Source: Riptortus pedestris
Lineage: Eukaryota > Arthropoda > Insecta > Hemiptera > Alydidae
Assembly (NCBI GenBank): GCA_019009955.1
Contig: CM032228.1
Location: 67,702,001 to 67,766,000 of the forward strand
Reading direction: 5' to 3'
Length of the DNA stretch: 64,000 nucleotides
In this document: one piece after another, positions 1-12,049 of the stretch
How the letters are laid out: each line of letters starts with the position of its first letter
Position numbering within the stretch: the stretch's first letter is position 1
Made by a program: the position numbers and the translations under genes
The notes under the pieces: generated by a model
Seen by the model: only the letters and a program-made list of their open reading frames with translations
What the model was told of the DNA's origin: nothing
Databases searched by the model: none

Positions 1-1261
1 AGTTCGGGCTTAAGCAAAGCCTCAGCAATTGTTAGTTACTAACACCCTGCTCCTTTGAGATAACATATAATATCACTCTCAGAGTGGATGCATATATCTG
101 TAGACTCAGCTGCCTATTGGAAATACAATGGCGGTGTATTCATGTCGTGATTGAATCTATTAATGAGATTATATCCCTTCTTGCCAGTAGGGAGAGGACA
201 AGGACTTGCCCTTTTGTTGGAACCGTGGACTGGATTAAACAGACAATGCCTTCGAGCCTCACCTCTCCATACTCTACACCACCATACACACAGTCCATTC
301 TCAGACTTAAGCCCCAAACCATTGGAGAGACCATAGGAAGGCTTGCCAATTCACTACTATTCTCCCGACAATGTGGAAACTATCTGTTGATGTTGTTCTA
401 GAGCAATAGAGTTCACTCTATAACGCCAGTCGCTAAAGTATATTCCTCAATCCTTACGGATAATTGTGGTGGAGAAAAACTTACAAGAAATAAAAGCAAC
501 AAAGGTAGGATCTAAGCGTTTTAGCTTCCAACAGAATGCCTGGTTAATAAGTGGGCGTATTAATCCGTAATTGGGAGGATCTGGGCCAAAACTATTACAT
601 TTTAACATGAACAAACGTAAGTGATGAGAAAAACGACTAAAAGGTAATGCTTACGTTGACTTCCTTATGAGATCTGCTTCATAGAACACCTTGAACGTTC
701 GTATTCCAGGTTGTAAAGAATCTGAGATTGAATTATATGTACCAATCACTATTTACCGTATCTTTCATTTTTGGAGTAATGCCAGTACAAATCTCAGTTA
801 GATTAATATTTATGAGTACTTAAATGAAGCCTTTTTTTCATGTAATTTAGAGTTTTATCCAATTTTGAGTTAAGTCCCCATGTGCTCTGGCATTTCGGTA
901 GTTAACGTCAATAGATTTTTATAATAAAATGTTGACTGAAGTCGATACACGAACAACATTAAAGATGAATGGCGATAATTAAATTAGGTTTAGAAATTAA
1001 GAAATACAAATATCTCAGTTAATATTCATGATAGAGGAAGTATGTATATAAGATTATTTATAGGCATTAATATATGCAATAACATTGGTTTAATACCATT
1101 TTTCGTACAAACATATAACAAAGAAGATATTTCGAAATTGCCCCACTTTAAAGCGTCTGATTTCACCCGTTAAGGAACTAAATTTTTAGTTTTACACAAA
1201 TCGTTTATATATCGAGTTACGTAACGATTGAACTAAAATTGTGACCTCTAAAACTGTAATA

Positions 1262-1264
<3 letters not shown>
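1..1264. other. AT-rich stretch with no recognised feature
   Basis: No coding similarity, transposon end or RNA motif was recognised. An open frame at 84-401 (+) gives a 105-residue peptide that resembles no family I know and overlaps other open frames, so I treat it as chance. The stretch 900-1260 is strongly AT-rich. Confidence 0.5.

Positions 1265-1315
<51 letters not shown>
1265..1315. repeat. (AT)n microsatellite
   Basis: Uninterrupted AT dinucleotide run of about 50 bp. Unlike most TA tracts in this window, no HINE-like body is recognisable on either side. Confidence 0.95.
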
Positions 1316-1319
<4 letters not shown>

Positions 1320-1350
1320 CACATTTTTCTTAAAATCAGCTACTCAGGTT

Positions 1351-1510
1351 GAAATGAATAAATTATTTCATTTCTGGCGTTCTACATATGAATCTTCTTC
1401 TCATTGACGTTCCCTAGCCTCGATGGCCTTTAACTTTTTAATGAGAGCATATATACCCGTTTCGTTAATAGGGTTGAAGGTAGAGCAAAATAATCTTTAA
1501 AGGAAATAAG
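1351..1510 (+). repeat. Dispersed repeat, copy 1 of a local pair
   Basis: This segment is similar to 1888-2040 in the same orientation. Shared blocks include TTATTTCATTTCTG, ATTGACGTT, TTTAACT and ATGAGAGCATA followed by TACCC. The two are clearly diverged. No protein or known element was recognised, so this is probably an old interspersed repeat. Confidence 0.55.
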
Positions 1511-1887
1511 AATTGTATTCACAAAACCGACAGTTGGAAGATACAATTTTATAAATTAATATGTTTAGGCAACGTACTAGAACCGATTCGATAAAATTGA
1601 CAATTCTATCTAGGCAACTCTCTGGGAAAGTTAATAAATTATATTTATTTTCCGGGAGTCGGAAGTGATAATTTTAAAACCATTAAATAAACTACGTTTC
1701 TGGACTGGAAAGTGGATTTCGAAGACAAACGTTGTTCTGATGTATTAGCTAAAATGAATATTAAGAAAGATATTGATGAATATGTTTTTGACGTTAGAGA
1801 ACCTTAGTAGCCTGAGAGGCGTACTAAAATATTTTAAAGCGCATAAAGTATTGTATATTCATTTTCCTAACTCATAAGCAAAACAAG

Positions 1888-2040
1888 TACTTATTTCATT
1901 TCTGACGTCCGGCTTGATATTCTACTTTTATTGACGTTTTCCAGTACCGACAGTTTCCTTTTAACTCTTTCATGAGAGCATAGATACCCATTTTACGAAT
2001 GGGGGAAAATCTCACTAAAGGGAATAATACTTGTAATCCC
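1888..2040 (+). repeat. Dispersed repeat, copy 2 of a local pair
   Basis: Direct-orientation relative of 1351-1510, about 540 bp downstream. Ordered matching blocks run through most of the length with mismatches and small indels between them. Confidence 0.55.
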
Positions 2041-2199
2041 GAGTAAGAGGGCTGGAAGAAAATAAACTGAAATATGGGCTTGCAAGGCAGCCAGAGAGGG
2101 GAATGAGAGGAAACGGAAAATAAAATAAATCCTCTTACCTGAAGTGCTGCACTTCATGATGAAATCGGCAGTGGAGTAGAACTCAGAAAGAAAATAAAA

Positions 2200-2990
2200 G
2201 TCCCTCAAGCTGAAATCGGACTGGAGGAGCGGAGTTTCGAAGTGAGAATTTGAAAATTCGAAATATCTCCGTTATAATCCGGCGGATCGAGAAATTGCAT
2301 AGAACCCGTCTTATTGACAAGTTAATTACCTATCAATGAAATTATATACATATTTTCTATATCATGAGGGGCTCAGGTTAGCCATGTGAGTTAAAGCGTT
2401 GATCTTAATCTCACATGGTAAACCTAGAGTGGCGAGTTCGATTCTCGCCTGGGCAAAGGAAATTATTTAGTGACGGAATTCATTAAATAACATCCTAAGT
2501 CCCACCCTGGCTAGAAAAGAGTGGTGACCTGTAGATAACCCATCCCAATTAGCCTGAGTTGCAAAAACGTGGACGTTAATAAATAATAATAATATATCAT
2601 GAATATTAACCGAGATATTTGTTTTTTATTTTGGATTTCAGCCTTTAATAAATTCCCAACCCCTACTCATGTTATATTGACAAGTTGTTATATCTTGAAC
2701 CACTTTATTGGAAGCTTAAAAACGAAACATTGTTTCCATTGAAACTAAATCCCAGAATAAGGGAGGGAGTTAAAGAGGGGGAGAATTTGAAAACTCATAA
2801 TGTCTCCGTTATGTCGGGTCGAAAAATGTTATAGAATCAATCTTGTTAAACTATTGATCTTCCACAATAGTTTCACACAACTTCATAATATTCTAAATAG
2901 CGCAATTAGAGAAGTATATATTAGCATTTTTAAATATTTAAGAAATAGTTTCAAGCTTTGGGAATCTTATCTGAGTTAACAATGTCAAAT
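2200..2990 (+). mobile_element. HINE-like element, internal fragments (+)
   Basis: Two stretches, 2215-2367 and 2593-2990, carry the family body: 'GAAATATCTCCGTTAT', 'AGAACC/AATCTTNTT' and 'CGAGATATTTG' phrases in order. A full-length SINE interrupts the body at 2368-2592. Neither the palindromic 5' end nor the hairpin 3' end is present, so the copy is truncated. Confidence 0.7.
2368..2592 (+). mobile_element. tRNA-derived SINE, full length, with target duplication
   Basis: This 225-bp element starts GGGGCTCAGGTTAGCC and ends in ACGTTAATAAATAATAATAA. The head is tRNA-like: an A-box-like stretch near the 5' end and a B box, GAGTTCGATTCTC, about 70 bp in. It is flanked by a perfect 10-bp direct repeat, TATATCATGA (2358-2367 and 2593-2602), which is the expected product of target-primed reverse transcription. 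The target is the body of a HINE-like element, so the SINE inserted later. At least nine other full, partial or fragmentary copies occur in this window. Confidence 0.92.
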
Positions 2991-3015
2991 TTCTCTTCTT
3001 CTCATAATTGTTTTT

Positions 3016-3133
3016 AGCATGATTTCCCTTGGGGGAAATCAGCTATGAGGTCGTACTCATGACGCGATTTTGAAAACTTTTCTTCTAATGTCTATCTACC
3101 ATACCCAGGAGATGACGAAAATGGGGTCCGTTC

Positions 3134-3181
<48 letters not shown>

Positions 3182-3628
3182 CAGTCGCAATTTTTGCTTG
3201 ATCGTTACCAAACTCGATATTTAAACGTTTTAAGTAAAAATAAAGGTCAAGTTCGTTAATGGCTTGTAATCGGACCAATAGTAGGGAGGGGGGAGTTTGG
3301 AAAGTGGATGTTTGAAAATTCGAAATATCTCCGTTATTATGAGTCGAATCGAAAAATTGTATAGAACCAATCTTATTGCAAATTTAATTTACTATAAATA
3401 ATGTTGTATATATATTTATTCTCTATCTCGAATATTAACCGAGATATTTGCATTTTATTGAGCGTAACGGACATGATGAGATCGGCTAAATTCGGTTGTA
3501 GTCGTGAGTTTCAGGCTAGCTAGTTTGCCCGTTTCAGTAACTGTTCGGCTCTCATGAGATTTCTGTATTCTAAAACATCACTTGGGAAATCTGCTGTTTA
3601 CGCAGCCCTTGCGTGACGGACTTTTTTT
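3016..3628 (+). mobile_element. HINE-like element, near-complete short form (+)
   Basis: The 5' end carries the palindromic block ATTTCCCTTGGGGGAAATCAGC and the phrase 'GAGGTCGTACTCATGACG'. A (TA)n tract spans 3139-3180, followed by the conserved 'CGATATTTAAACGTTTTA' and a G-rich segment. The 3' end has GGGAAATCTGCT, TTTACGCAGCCCTTGCGTGACGG and a T run. About 613 bp. No coding capacity. Internally deleted Helitron2/Helentron-type architecture is inferred from the termini. Confidence 0.8.
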
Positions 3629-3810
3629 ATTTAGTACTGTTATAACTATGTCAGGAACCAAGATAATGATAAGTTTAATAAAACTATTATGTTGAAAATA
3701 TAATGTTTTAATATTAGGTAAAATAATAAAATATAATGACTCTTATTAGTTTAGATTTTTCTAGAAATGTTAATATAAATTCTAGTCAGTTATACTCAAT
3801 TCTAGTTTGT

Positions 3811-3861
<51 letters not shown>

Positions 3862-4087
3862 TTCTAACATAGAAAGACTAACCTCATTATATAAGGCCTA
3901 CCCCTTGATATAAGCAAAATCCTTGTAAGCAACAAATAAATAAAAAAATACATTTTCTCTTATTAGTAAGAGTTATTAGTAATTTCTTGTATTCCGCCTT
4001 CGAAAAAAACCCACAACTACTTATTGAATTTTGATTTAGAAATAGAGAATATATGGGGAGATAGTCATAGAATACAGTACTATTATG
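3629..4087. repeat. AT-rich stretch with (TA)n tract
   Basis: A TA dinucleotide run of about 45 bp lies at 3814-3859. The rest is AT-rich and I recognise nothing in it. Confidence 0.7.
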
Positions 4088-4146
4088 TCATACCAGCAGC
4101 GGGAAATGTGCTGAGCTTACGCGGCCCTTGCCTCATGGACTTTAAT
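4088..4146 (+). mobile_element. HINE-like 3' terminus only (+)
   Basis: GGGAAATGTGCTGAGCTTACGCGGCCC and 'CATGGACTTT' form a diverged version of the family 3' end. The upstream body could not be followed with confidence, so only the terminus is annotated. Confidence 0.6.
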
Positions 4147-4321
4147 CTGTTTATTCTCGTATCACAGATTCTCGTAGATTGATTTCAAGCAGAAAGTGGT
4201 ATGCCCTGCTGAAAACTTTTATTCTTCCTAAAGCAATTGAGGTCTGCTGTTTTGAACATCTTTGGGAAATGTGTGTCTATTCTGTTTAAGTTAATACTCA
4301 AAAGTATAAATCTAAAAACTA

Positions 4322-5172
4322 AATCTTATATATAAAAATGAATTTTTGTATGTATGTCCTTTATAGCCTCGGAAACGGCTGAACCGACTTTTATGATTTT
4401 TTTATGTAAGAAAAAGGAGATCTAGTTTTTTCACAGGGGAAATCCGACCTGTTGGAGGGGGATGTTTTGAGGGGGAGAATTTCGAAAAAATCTCCGTTAT
4501 TATACGTAGGATTGACCCATTGTATAGAAAGAATCTTATTGTAAATTTAATCACCTATAAATGTTGTTATGCTCATATTTTCTCTAATATGAATATTAAT
4601 TAAGATATTTGATATTTTTAGTTTTCAGCCCTTAGTAAGCCCCCAATCCGGTTCATATCATATTAACTATAAGCTGTTATAGAATTAACCTCTTTCCTGT
4701 AAGCATAAATAGCAAATATTGTTTTCACGAGACCTTTGTTATGGGAGATACATAAAATTTTCTTGTACGTGATGATGTCAACATCAATTAAGATTTTTCC
4801 CTCTTGTCTGGAAAAGGATTATTGATCTATGCGATATTCGAAATTTAACTGTTTCTTTCAACACTAAAGATCATATCTGTTATTGACAGAAATCGCACCC
4901 GGAATAAGGGAGGTTAAGAGAGGGGAATTCTAAAAATCAAAATTGTCTCCTTTATTATGAGTTGAATCAAAAATTTGTATTAAATATATCTTGTTGAAAT
5001 ATTGATGCTGAACAATTGCTGTTCTATATACTTTTTTTGAAACTCAAATTTTATGCGAGTAATTCGTCCTTTCTGATTCTGTCACAATATGTGGTGAGAT
5101 ATCACTAGTGTGTTATGCCAGCATGTGGAAAATCTGCTTAGTTTACGCAGCCCCTGCGTATACGGACATTTT
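4322..5172 (+). mobile_element. HINE-like element, diverged subfamily (+)
   Basis: The left part begins TATATAAAAATGAATTTTTG and includes 'CGGAAACGGCTGAACCGA', a phrase not seen in the standard copies. The body 'AATCTCCGTTATTATACGT' and 'AATCTTATTGTAAATTTAAT' follows. The 3' end at about 5123-5172 is typical: GTGGAAAATCTGCTTAGTTTACGCAGCC, then 'CGGACATTTTT'. The left boundary is uncertain. Replacement of the palindromic 5' end by an unrelated head suggests a distinct subfamily. Confidence 0.65.
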
Positions 5173-5937
5173 TGTATTACCATCACATTTATGCCATATC
5201 ACTTGTACATAAGCATAGAACTAGAAAAAAACCTATTTCAGACATTCTTAAGTCTGTATGGATATAATTAATGCATTGAGATTAAAATAAAAATGCTTTA
5301 TGTCAGTGGTACAATGTAAAATTTAAAGTGCTTTTAGAGCAGTTAAGGGCGTGGATTTCCGATAATTTAAAATAAAATTACTCTTTCAAGATGCTTTCAC
5401 AGAGATTTTGTGGGATTCATATCTCTTTGAAAGGACTATCCCATTTTCTGATAAGCCCATAAATCTCATGGGCCATTTAAATGGATTTCTACGTTGAATT
5501 GAACAATAGATCTAACCTTATCAGATATCAGAATGAAGGTATTGGATTTGAATCAGAAAAGCATAGAGTTCTTGGATTTATTCGCTTCATTACTCGCGTA
5601 TAATGGGTCTTTTCGTGAGCTTCGTTGATCGCGAGTTTAGCCCGTTCACATTCTGGAAATGCCCAAGCGAGGCTTTCTCTTGAGAGATAGATTAGAAATT
5701 TATTTTCTGTCAATGGGGAAATGTAGTTAGGCGTAGTGCGCGAATTTGGTGTTGTATTGCAAACGTTATTTTGTCAAAAACCGCCGATTACGAAGTGCAT
5801 ACACTTAAAAAAAAATATGATTTCAAAATGTTTATAACTTGTTCTACAAATAAAAATTGTCAATGAAGACATCTGGATTGATTGAAAAAAATGACTTCTT
5901 ATTATAATTTATTTTCCAATCTATAACACAGCAGTAT
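5173..5937. other. Intervening sequence, nothing recognised
   Basis: No transposon ends or coding similarity seen. A 61-codon minus-strand frame at 5528-5713 lacks any recognisable motif and is probably chance. Confidence 0.5.
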
Positions 5938-6812
5938 GCGCTCATCAGTAGAAGAGTGGGCGCATGTCATCTCTCAGATGGCTTACCACCATTCCTTAAG
6001 TATTAAAGTAAGAAGGTTAGTTTTAATTAAGCCTGTACTAATATTTGTATAAAAGTTATAATTGATACATTATATGGAGAATATACATGATTTATGGATT
6101 ATATAATATGAAAAAAAAAATACTTCACACATTATCTTGGCTTACACAATATAAAATTGATATATACATATGTTACACATACACATTATATAGTCAGATT
6201 TATAAAATAAAATAAAATAGTTAAGTATGTTTATATAATGATATATGGCCATTTCCTACATAAATTTCTTGAGAATTGATCCCCGCAATATTTGGAAGAG
6301 AAAAAAATACTACCATAGACCACTTCCTGGTATTTCTCGATGCATTATAAAGTGAACACATTTTATCCAATAGGTCCACACCTACCTTGGTTTGATTATA
6401 AATTGTTATAATGGAAGGCTTTTTCTTTTCTCCTCTTCCCTCATTTATTTCTCCATCAAAATGCATACTTGATATAACCAACTAATTTTGGACTTATTTT
6501 TGGGACATTGGAAACCAAGGTGCCCCCTTCCTATAAGTGAAGATGCTTGAACTTATTTTCCTATTTTTTATACTTTTCAGCTTCCTGTAAATCTGCCAAT
6601 GCACTACTTACAAAGGTAGTCGTGCAGGGACACACAGATGCCTCAAGGTCATGCGCAGTTTTGGAGAATCAGAAAAGGGTTGTAGCAGTACTGGTGTAAG
6701 GCTGTAGACATGAGGGAAAGGTAGCTAGGGTGGGGGGCACCCAGGTTCTATCCTATACTCAGCAGTTCAAAAAGTCTCTCCGAGTCATCTCTCAGATGAC
6801 GTGTGACTACTC
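5938..6812 (-). mobile_element. piggyBac-like relic with imperfect inverted ends
   Basis: A transposase C-terminal fragment (6221-6481, minus) lies between two imperfect inverted blocks. The left block (about 5938-5974) reads GCGCTCATCAGTAG...GTGGGCGCATGTCATCT. The right block (about 6788-6812) reads AGATGACGTGTGACTACTCT...TGATAAGCG, its diverged inverse. Each contains the small palindrome TCATCTCTCAGATG. I did not find matching TTAA duplications at the borders, so the outer limits are approximate. Confidence 0.5.
6221..6481 (-). pseudogene. piggyBac-type transposase, C-terminal fragment
   Basis: The 86-residue frame contains, at about residues 22-72, the phrase IITIYNQTKVGVDLLDKMCS followed by YNASRNTRKWSMVVFF and NIAGINS. 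In piggyBac transposases this is the end of the RNase H-like catalytic domain, with the last catalytic aspartates in the GGVD..D motif (here VGVDLLD). Full proteins are about 550-600 residues, so this is a small remnant. Upstream catalytic residues are absent, and no Cys-rich tail is visible. It is more diverged than the 45.2-47.0 kb copy. The start methionine shown is not meaningful. Recognition of the family is confident, function is not expected. Confidence 0.8.
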
Positions 6813-6929
6813 TAGTGATAAGCGACACCATTTAAATGTAAATTTTGATACGTATCTTTTACAATTAACATATTGAAAGGTTGCTGAAATGTGAACATTT
6901 ACAGTTACGGTTTGGCTTACTTGACTGAA

Positions 6930-7580
6930 GGTAGTGTACTCACCCAACATAATTGACATTAATGGAGATATGCTGAATTTTCGAATCCCCCATTATTCCA
7001 GCCCCGATTTACGCCAAGAACAAATATGATCTTCAGAGTTGACTGAAACAGTTATATGTCGAGTATGGTATTGATCAAATAAACATTTTCGTGCGACGAA
7101 CGAAAAATATTAATTGATGACGTCTTCACATAACTTATCTCAGAAAGCAAAAGTTGAATGAAAACCACTTCTGGTATTTAACCTACGAAAGAAGTGATAT
7201 AACTGTTTATTGTTAATATGACATGAGTAAGAGTGGGGGTTTACAGATGGCCGAAAGCTAATTAAAGGACATATCTCGGTTAATATTCAAGAAAATATGT
7301 ACATAACCACATTTATAGAACATCACATTTTCAATAAGATTGATTATAACTATTTTTTGATCCCTCGCATAATAACGAAGATATTTTGAATTTCCGACCC
7401 CCTCCCCTCGCCATCTAGTGAGATATCAGTCAGTAACGAACTTTTTCTTTAATTTGTCAACAAATATATATAGTTTTAAACGAAACTCATTTTCGTCATC
7501 TCCTGCGAAGGATCGATGGACATTTGAAGAAATGTTTCGAATTTTGCGTCATGAGTAGGGAAATCCGCTAACAAAAATTT
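6930..7580 (-). mobile_element. HINE-like element, 5'-end-retaining partial copy (-)
   Basis: On the minus strand this copy retains the 5' part. The + strand ends with 'CATTTGAAGAAATGTTTCGAATTTTGCGTCATGAGTAGGGAAATCCGCTAAC' phrases at 7527-7580. Body phrases such as 'TATCGAGTATGGTATNGATCAAATAAACATTTTCG' match the partial copy at 63.7 kb. The hairpin 3' end is not recognisable and there is no long TA tract. Confidence 0.6.
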
Positions 7581-8973
7581 GGCTTGGTATTGGACCTACG
7601 AATTACAGCTATTGAACCCCCAACTGCTTAGGATACTGCCTATGCTCCACTCTCTGGCATATATCATCCTAATAATCCAATTTTGACCTAGCTTTACAAC
7701 TCCTTGAGCTGGGAAATTATTAAAATTTGGCCATCAAAAACAGTTTAAAGTTCTAATTTTACTTTGAGGCTATGGACTACATGGGTGATATTAATCAAAA
7801 GAGGCTTAAAGAGTTGAGCCCTTGTTCATGAACTTCATAAATGTGGAAACTTGATGGTGAAAGCGGACTCCTGGACAGTTTCCAAATCTTGATTTATTAC
7901 GAATTCAAAGTAATTGGTTGTTCGTTCCGTTCACCCTTAAGCAATAAATTCACATCTCAACCCTTTCATTCACTTTTATGATGATTAGGGTAACTATAAA
8001 ATAGTTCGTATTATCAACGATTAGAACTATGTAAAGGAAAAATTATAATATATCCTTTTAAAAACGTTTAGGCACTTATAGATTCCTATATAAAACTTCA
8101 ACTTAGTTTTTTTTCTTTGTGTTTATTTTATCAAAAAGAACACTTTCATTTGCCAACAACATATGTATGTAAACAAATATTCAGACGTAAACATATACCT
8201 GACCTGATTTAGGATGTAGAACAAGTCTATTATGCTTTATTCGTTGACTTGTAGTATACATATGGGCCAATTAACATAAACCGTTTTTTAGAAAATAACA
8301 AAGGACAACTTGGGTTTTATTGAAAACTTGTCTACCACTAGGTTTTCTTGTACACTCGTCTACCAGCGAATTCACCTTTTATGGCGGTGTTGGTTAACAG
8401 ACAGATAAATGAGATAATTTACGTTTAACGTTAAATTATGTCAAGCAATGGTTGTCTAAAGAAGCAAGAAAAGTGATATAGGCAAGCGCTTTCACTGACA
8501 TCAGCCGCAAGAGAAATCGGCTTCTGCAGTTCCACTACCACCGTTAAAAAGTTTTTAACAAGAGTAATTATAAAATTAAAAGAAACTGAGAAAATCAGGA
8601 ATTATAAAAATTCCAAATATAATTTGGAAAATATTAGCAGCACATTGAAATCCTTAATTAATAAAAGGGTAATGTATTATTAGTTTTATTAAATCTGGGG
8701 AGATTTTTTCTTTCCATTTTTCTCCTAAACATCTGTCTGTTCCTATTATACTTTCTTGTGTACAATCTTATCACGTGAACACGTAGATAGTACAGCCATG
8801 TCTCATTCCAAGTAGCCATATTGTCTCATACAGCATTCGGGTATGATTTCTGTCTTAGGAATAGTTATAACACTCTATGTGACGCTTTGTCATTTTTAAA
8901 TTAGCATAAATACAGTAAACCTCAAGAATCAAAGACAGCGAATTTTGTAGAAAAATGTCTATGATCAATCTAA
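7581..8973. other. Intervening sequence; weak helix-turn-helix-like frame
   Basis: Nothing firm. A plus-strand frame from about 8478 to 8682 reads 'LTSAAREIGFCSSTTTVKKF' and then a lysine-rich stretch before a stop. The phrase resembles the recognition part of a transposase or phage-like helix-turn-helix, but a stop lies just upstream and no other domain is visible. Treat it as a possible decayed transposase exon at best. Confidence 0.25.
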
Positions 8974-9187
8974 ATGTGAGTTAGAAGATCAAGCCTAAAT
9001 CTCACATGGTAAACCTAGAGTGGCGAGTTCGATTAGCGCCTGGGCAATAGGAATTTAATTATTGGAGTGCTCGATAAATAAAATCGTTAGTCCCACCCTG
9101 GCCAGCAAACTGTGGCAACCTGCAGGTAACTCGTCCCAGTTAGTCATAGTTGGGAAAAGCGGAAGTTGAGAAAAAAATAATAATAAG
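8974..9187 (+). mobile_element. SINE, 5'-damaged copy (+)
   Basis: This copy begins within the tRNA-like head (TGTGAGTTAGAAG) and keeps the B box region GAGTTCGATTAGCGCC, the body 'GTCCCACCCTGGCCAG' and a terminal 'AAAAAAATAATAATAAG'. It is more diverged than the 2368-2592 copy. No clear target duplication was found. Confidence 0.8.
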
Positions 9188-10467
9188 GGGCCCTGGTGAG
9201 CTCAGATAATCGAGAACAGAATATGGAATTTGTAAAAACTTTTATAAAAAAAGTATTGTACAACCCTCGAGCATTTACTATTAGTGAAACGGTACTGAAG
9301 GGTGGGAGAAAAGGGACGGAATGAAGGACAATATCTGAAGAAAATGAGAGAAATCTCATCATATCGCCACCTGCCTGGGGAGCCTAGAGAAATAAGCACT
9401 GAAATTCATACTTGTAACTTTACTGAAGAAAGAACAACTTGTAACACAAAGGTTAGTGGATTCTCACAGAACTAGAGAGAAGGTACACTTACATTAAACC
9501 CTAAAGAAAGAATTGACAGCTCGTGGGACACTGAGATGAGAGCTAGTTCATCTCTGGCAACAGGTAGTGGAATAGTAAATCATGCTAGTCGGCCATTACA
9601 GGATCCAAGGATTCGTAAATCGAAAAAAACTCACGCTCTATATTACTTTATGCAACGGAAAACAAGGAATACATTTGATTGCCTCTCATAAACAATTATA
9701 TTACGTGTTAAAAATATTTTAATTGGACGAATAAAGACAAATATCTGATACGGAGACTGTGAAATGAATATCACCGTAGAGATAAGATGAGTTATAGAAC
9801 GTATTTTAAAATCCTTTTTTTTATTTATTTATTTTTTTCAAGAGCCCAAAATTAATTGGGAAAAGAATGTTTTAACAGTGCTTGGTATCCATTAATACTT
9901 TATGCTGTATTGTACCTATTCCCTTTACTTCTATTTATTTAATGAAAATTAATATTCCTTGCAAAAATAAAATAAATGTGTACAAAATGAGAAGTCACAA
10001 ATTAGTCATTCCTAACAATACCACAAAGCCATTAATTAAAATGATAAGCAAACAAGTCCCAGCATCCAGTAACGGGTATAGGATTAATTAAATCTCTTTC
10101 TTTACTGAGTGCCGTGTTATTCGGGAATCTATAAACGGAACATTAATGCCGCAACATGAACCTGTAAATATGAGAGTAAAATGTGGCATTTGTGGTAGAG
10201 TTTAATAGAGATGCTCGTGATGATTATAATATGTATGATGAAAAAAAGTACCCAATGTAATACAAATTCCGAAACCCACAAATGAGTTTTCCTTTAATTA
10301 ATTATAATTCCGAGGTTAAAATGAATTTAAAATATTTTAAGTAACGAAATAATCTATCGTTTTTCAGAAGTTAATTGGAATTATGTTCTTTTTTTATTGT
10401 GATAAACCTTTCAACTATTTATTGATAACGTTGGAAAGTTAGTCGCTCATTAATGAAAAAAATTGTT
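9188..10467. other. Intervening AT-rich sequence, nothing recognised
   Basis: Short open frames on both strands (9144-9399 minus, 9882-10091 plus) show no family motifs. No transposon ends seen. Confidence 0.5.
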
Positions 10468-10572
10468 TAGCAGATTTCAGCTATTGAGGTTGTACTCATG
10501 ACCCGATTTTCGTAAAATTCCCTCAAATGGCAAGCACCTTCCTAGTTGATGACGAAAATAAGCCCGTTCAAA

Positions 10573-10626
<54 letters not shown>

Positions 10627-11074
10627 CTGTTACCGCTCTAGCGGTCGCAATTCTTTTAATCGTAAAAAATCGACATTTAATCGTTGTATATAAAAAGAAC
10701 GATCAAGTTCGTTAACGGCTGAAATCTGAAAAATGGGAGGGGGGGGGGTTAGAGGGGAGGAATTTAGAAAATTATCAATATCTCCGTTATTATACGTCTG
10801 ATCGAAAACTTTTATAGGACTAATCTTATTCCAAATTTAGTGTTCTATAAATGTTGTTAGGTTTATGCTTTCACTATCTTGATTTTTAACCTACTCATGT
10901 CATATTAACAATAAGCTGTTATTTGTATGAATTGTTGCTGTTATTTATAGTTATATGAAGCTTAAATACCAAATATTGTTCTCATTGGATTTTTACTTTT
11001 TGAGATAAATACAAATATGTAGCAATCGTGTGAAATCTGCTTAGTTTACGCAGCCTCTGCTAGACGGACTTTTT
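10468..11074 (+). mobile_element. HINE-like element, complete short form (+)
   Basis: The 5' end TAGCAGATTTCAGCTATTGA lacks half of the palindrome found in other copies. A (TA)n tract at 10577-10622 is followed by CCGCTCTAGCGG, the internal hairpin. The 3' end GTGAAATCTGCTTAGTTTACGCAGCC, CTCTGC, 'ACGGACTTTTT' is present. About 607 bp. The TA tract gives a spurious tyrosine-isoleucine peptide frame. Confidence 0.82.
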
Positions 11075-11605
11075 ATATTTTTATTATTTTTTATTCTATA
11101 GGAAACTGAGCTTCGATCTCTGCCCATCACGGAAGTATTTATACTAGCACTGTAATTAATAATTGAACACATTTCCGTGATAAAACAATATACAAACAAT
11201 TGGGATAAAGAAAACTAGGAGGGATCCTAGACAAGCGAGGATGCCGGAGGGCTGAGAAGTGGATGGTTTATCTGAAGTAAGGGACTATTGAACAACAAGA
11301 AGGAAAATGAAAATAGAATTTCGACCACCTAGGGACAAGTAACTCTCCCGAGTTCGGTGCCTATTTACTATAAAATAAATAAAACAATATACGATTTTGG
11401 TATTTAACATTTGTATATAGAAAAATAAATGTATAATTTTAATATTTCGAATCATTGTGGTATCAGTTAAATAGAAGTGATTATTCGCAACAAATTGGTT
11501 TTCTGGGTTAAACAAAAAAAAAATGTATTCTTTTCTTCTGACTCTACCGGATGCCAAGAAGACCAGCATAGCACATCCTGGCGGCCTTGCGGGTTTGAAA
11601 TATTA
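11075..11605. other. Intervening sequence, nothing recognised
   Basis: No family recognised. Overlapping frames at 11285-11674 on both strands are not supported by motifs. Confidence 0.5.
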
Positions 11606-12049
11606 AAAAACAAGTCCGTCACGCAGGCACTGCGTAAACCAAGCAGATTTCCCACATACGTGAATGTTAAGTGAATAAATACAAACGGTAACGAGAAATC
11701 TTTTAGTCAATTTACAATACAAGTTATTAATCTCTACAATGGAAAGCGGCTGAATTGTAAACAAACAGGCCAGCCAACCTCGTAGCGCTGAATAGATTGA
11801 TACACCCGGAAGTCAAACAATTAATGAAATATATCTGAATATAACTCTTTAATTTTATTGAAAACAATTTACTAAATCTAGTGCTGTAAATTGTAATGAA
11901 TCAGGATCAGTTTTATCTCAATCACTCAAATGGTAGTAATCCTAGAACAAAAGAAGGGGGGGGGGGCGTCAACAGAACGTATTTGCATATATCGCACAAA
12001 GTAAAAGTTCGATGAAAACAATATTTCGTATTTAACATTGAAATAAAAT

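Noticed and set aside
84..401. 105-codon open frame at the left end
   Set aside because: No recognised motif, several overlapping frames on both strands of similar length, and no splice or promoter context.
2368..2455. Functional tRNA gene
   Set aside because: A B box is present, but the segment continues into a 225-bp repeat with target duplications and occurs about ten times, so it is a SINE head.
10527..10715. Tyr-Ile repeat peptides, also near 25.7, 26.5, 55.7 and 57.0 kb
   Set aside because: They come from (TA)n tracts in HINE-like copies and are not coding.
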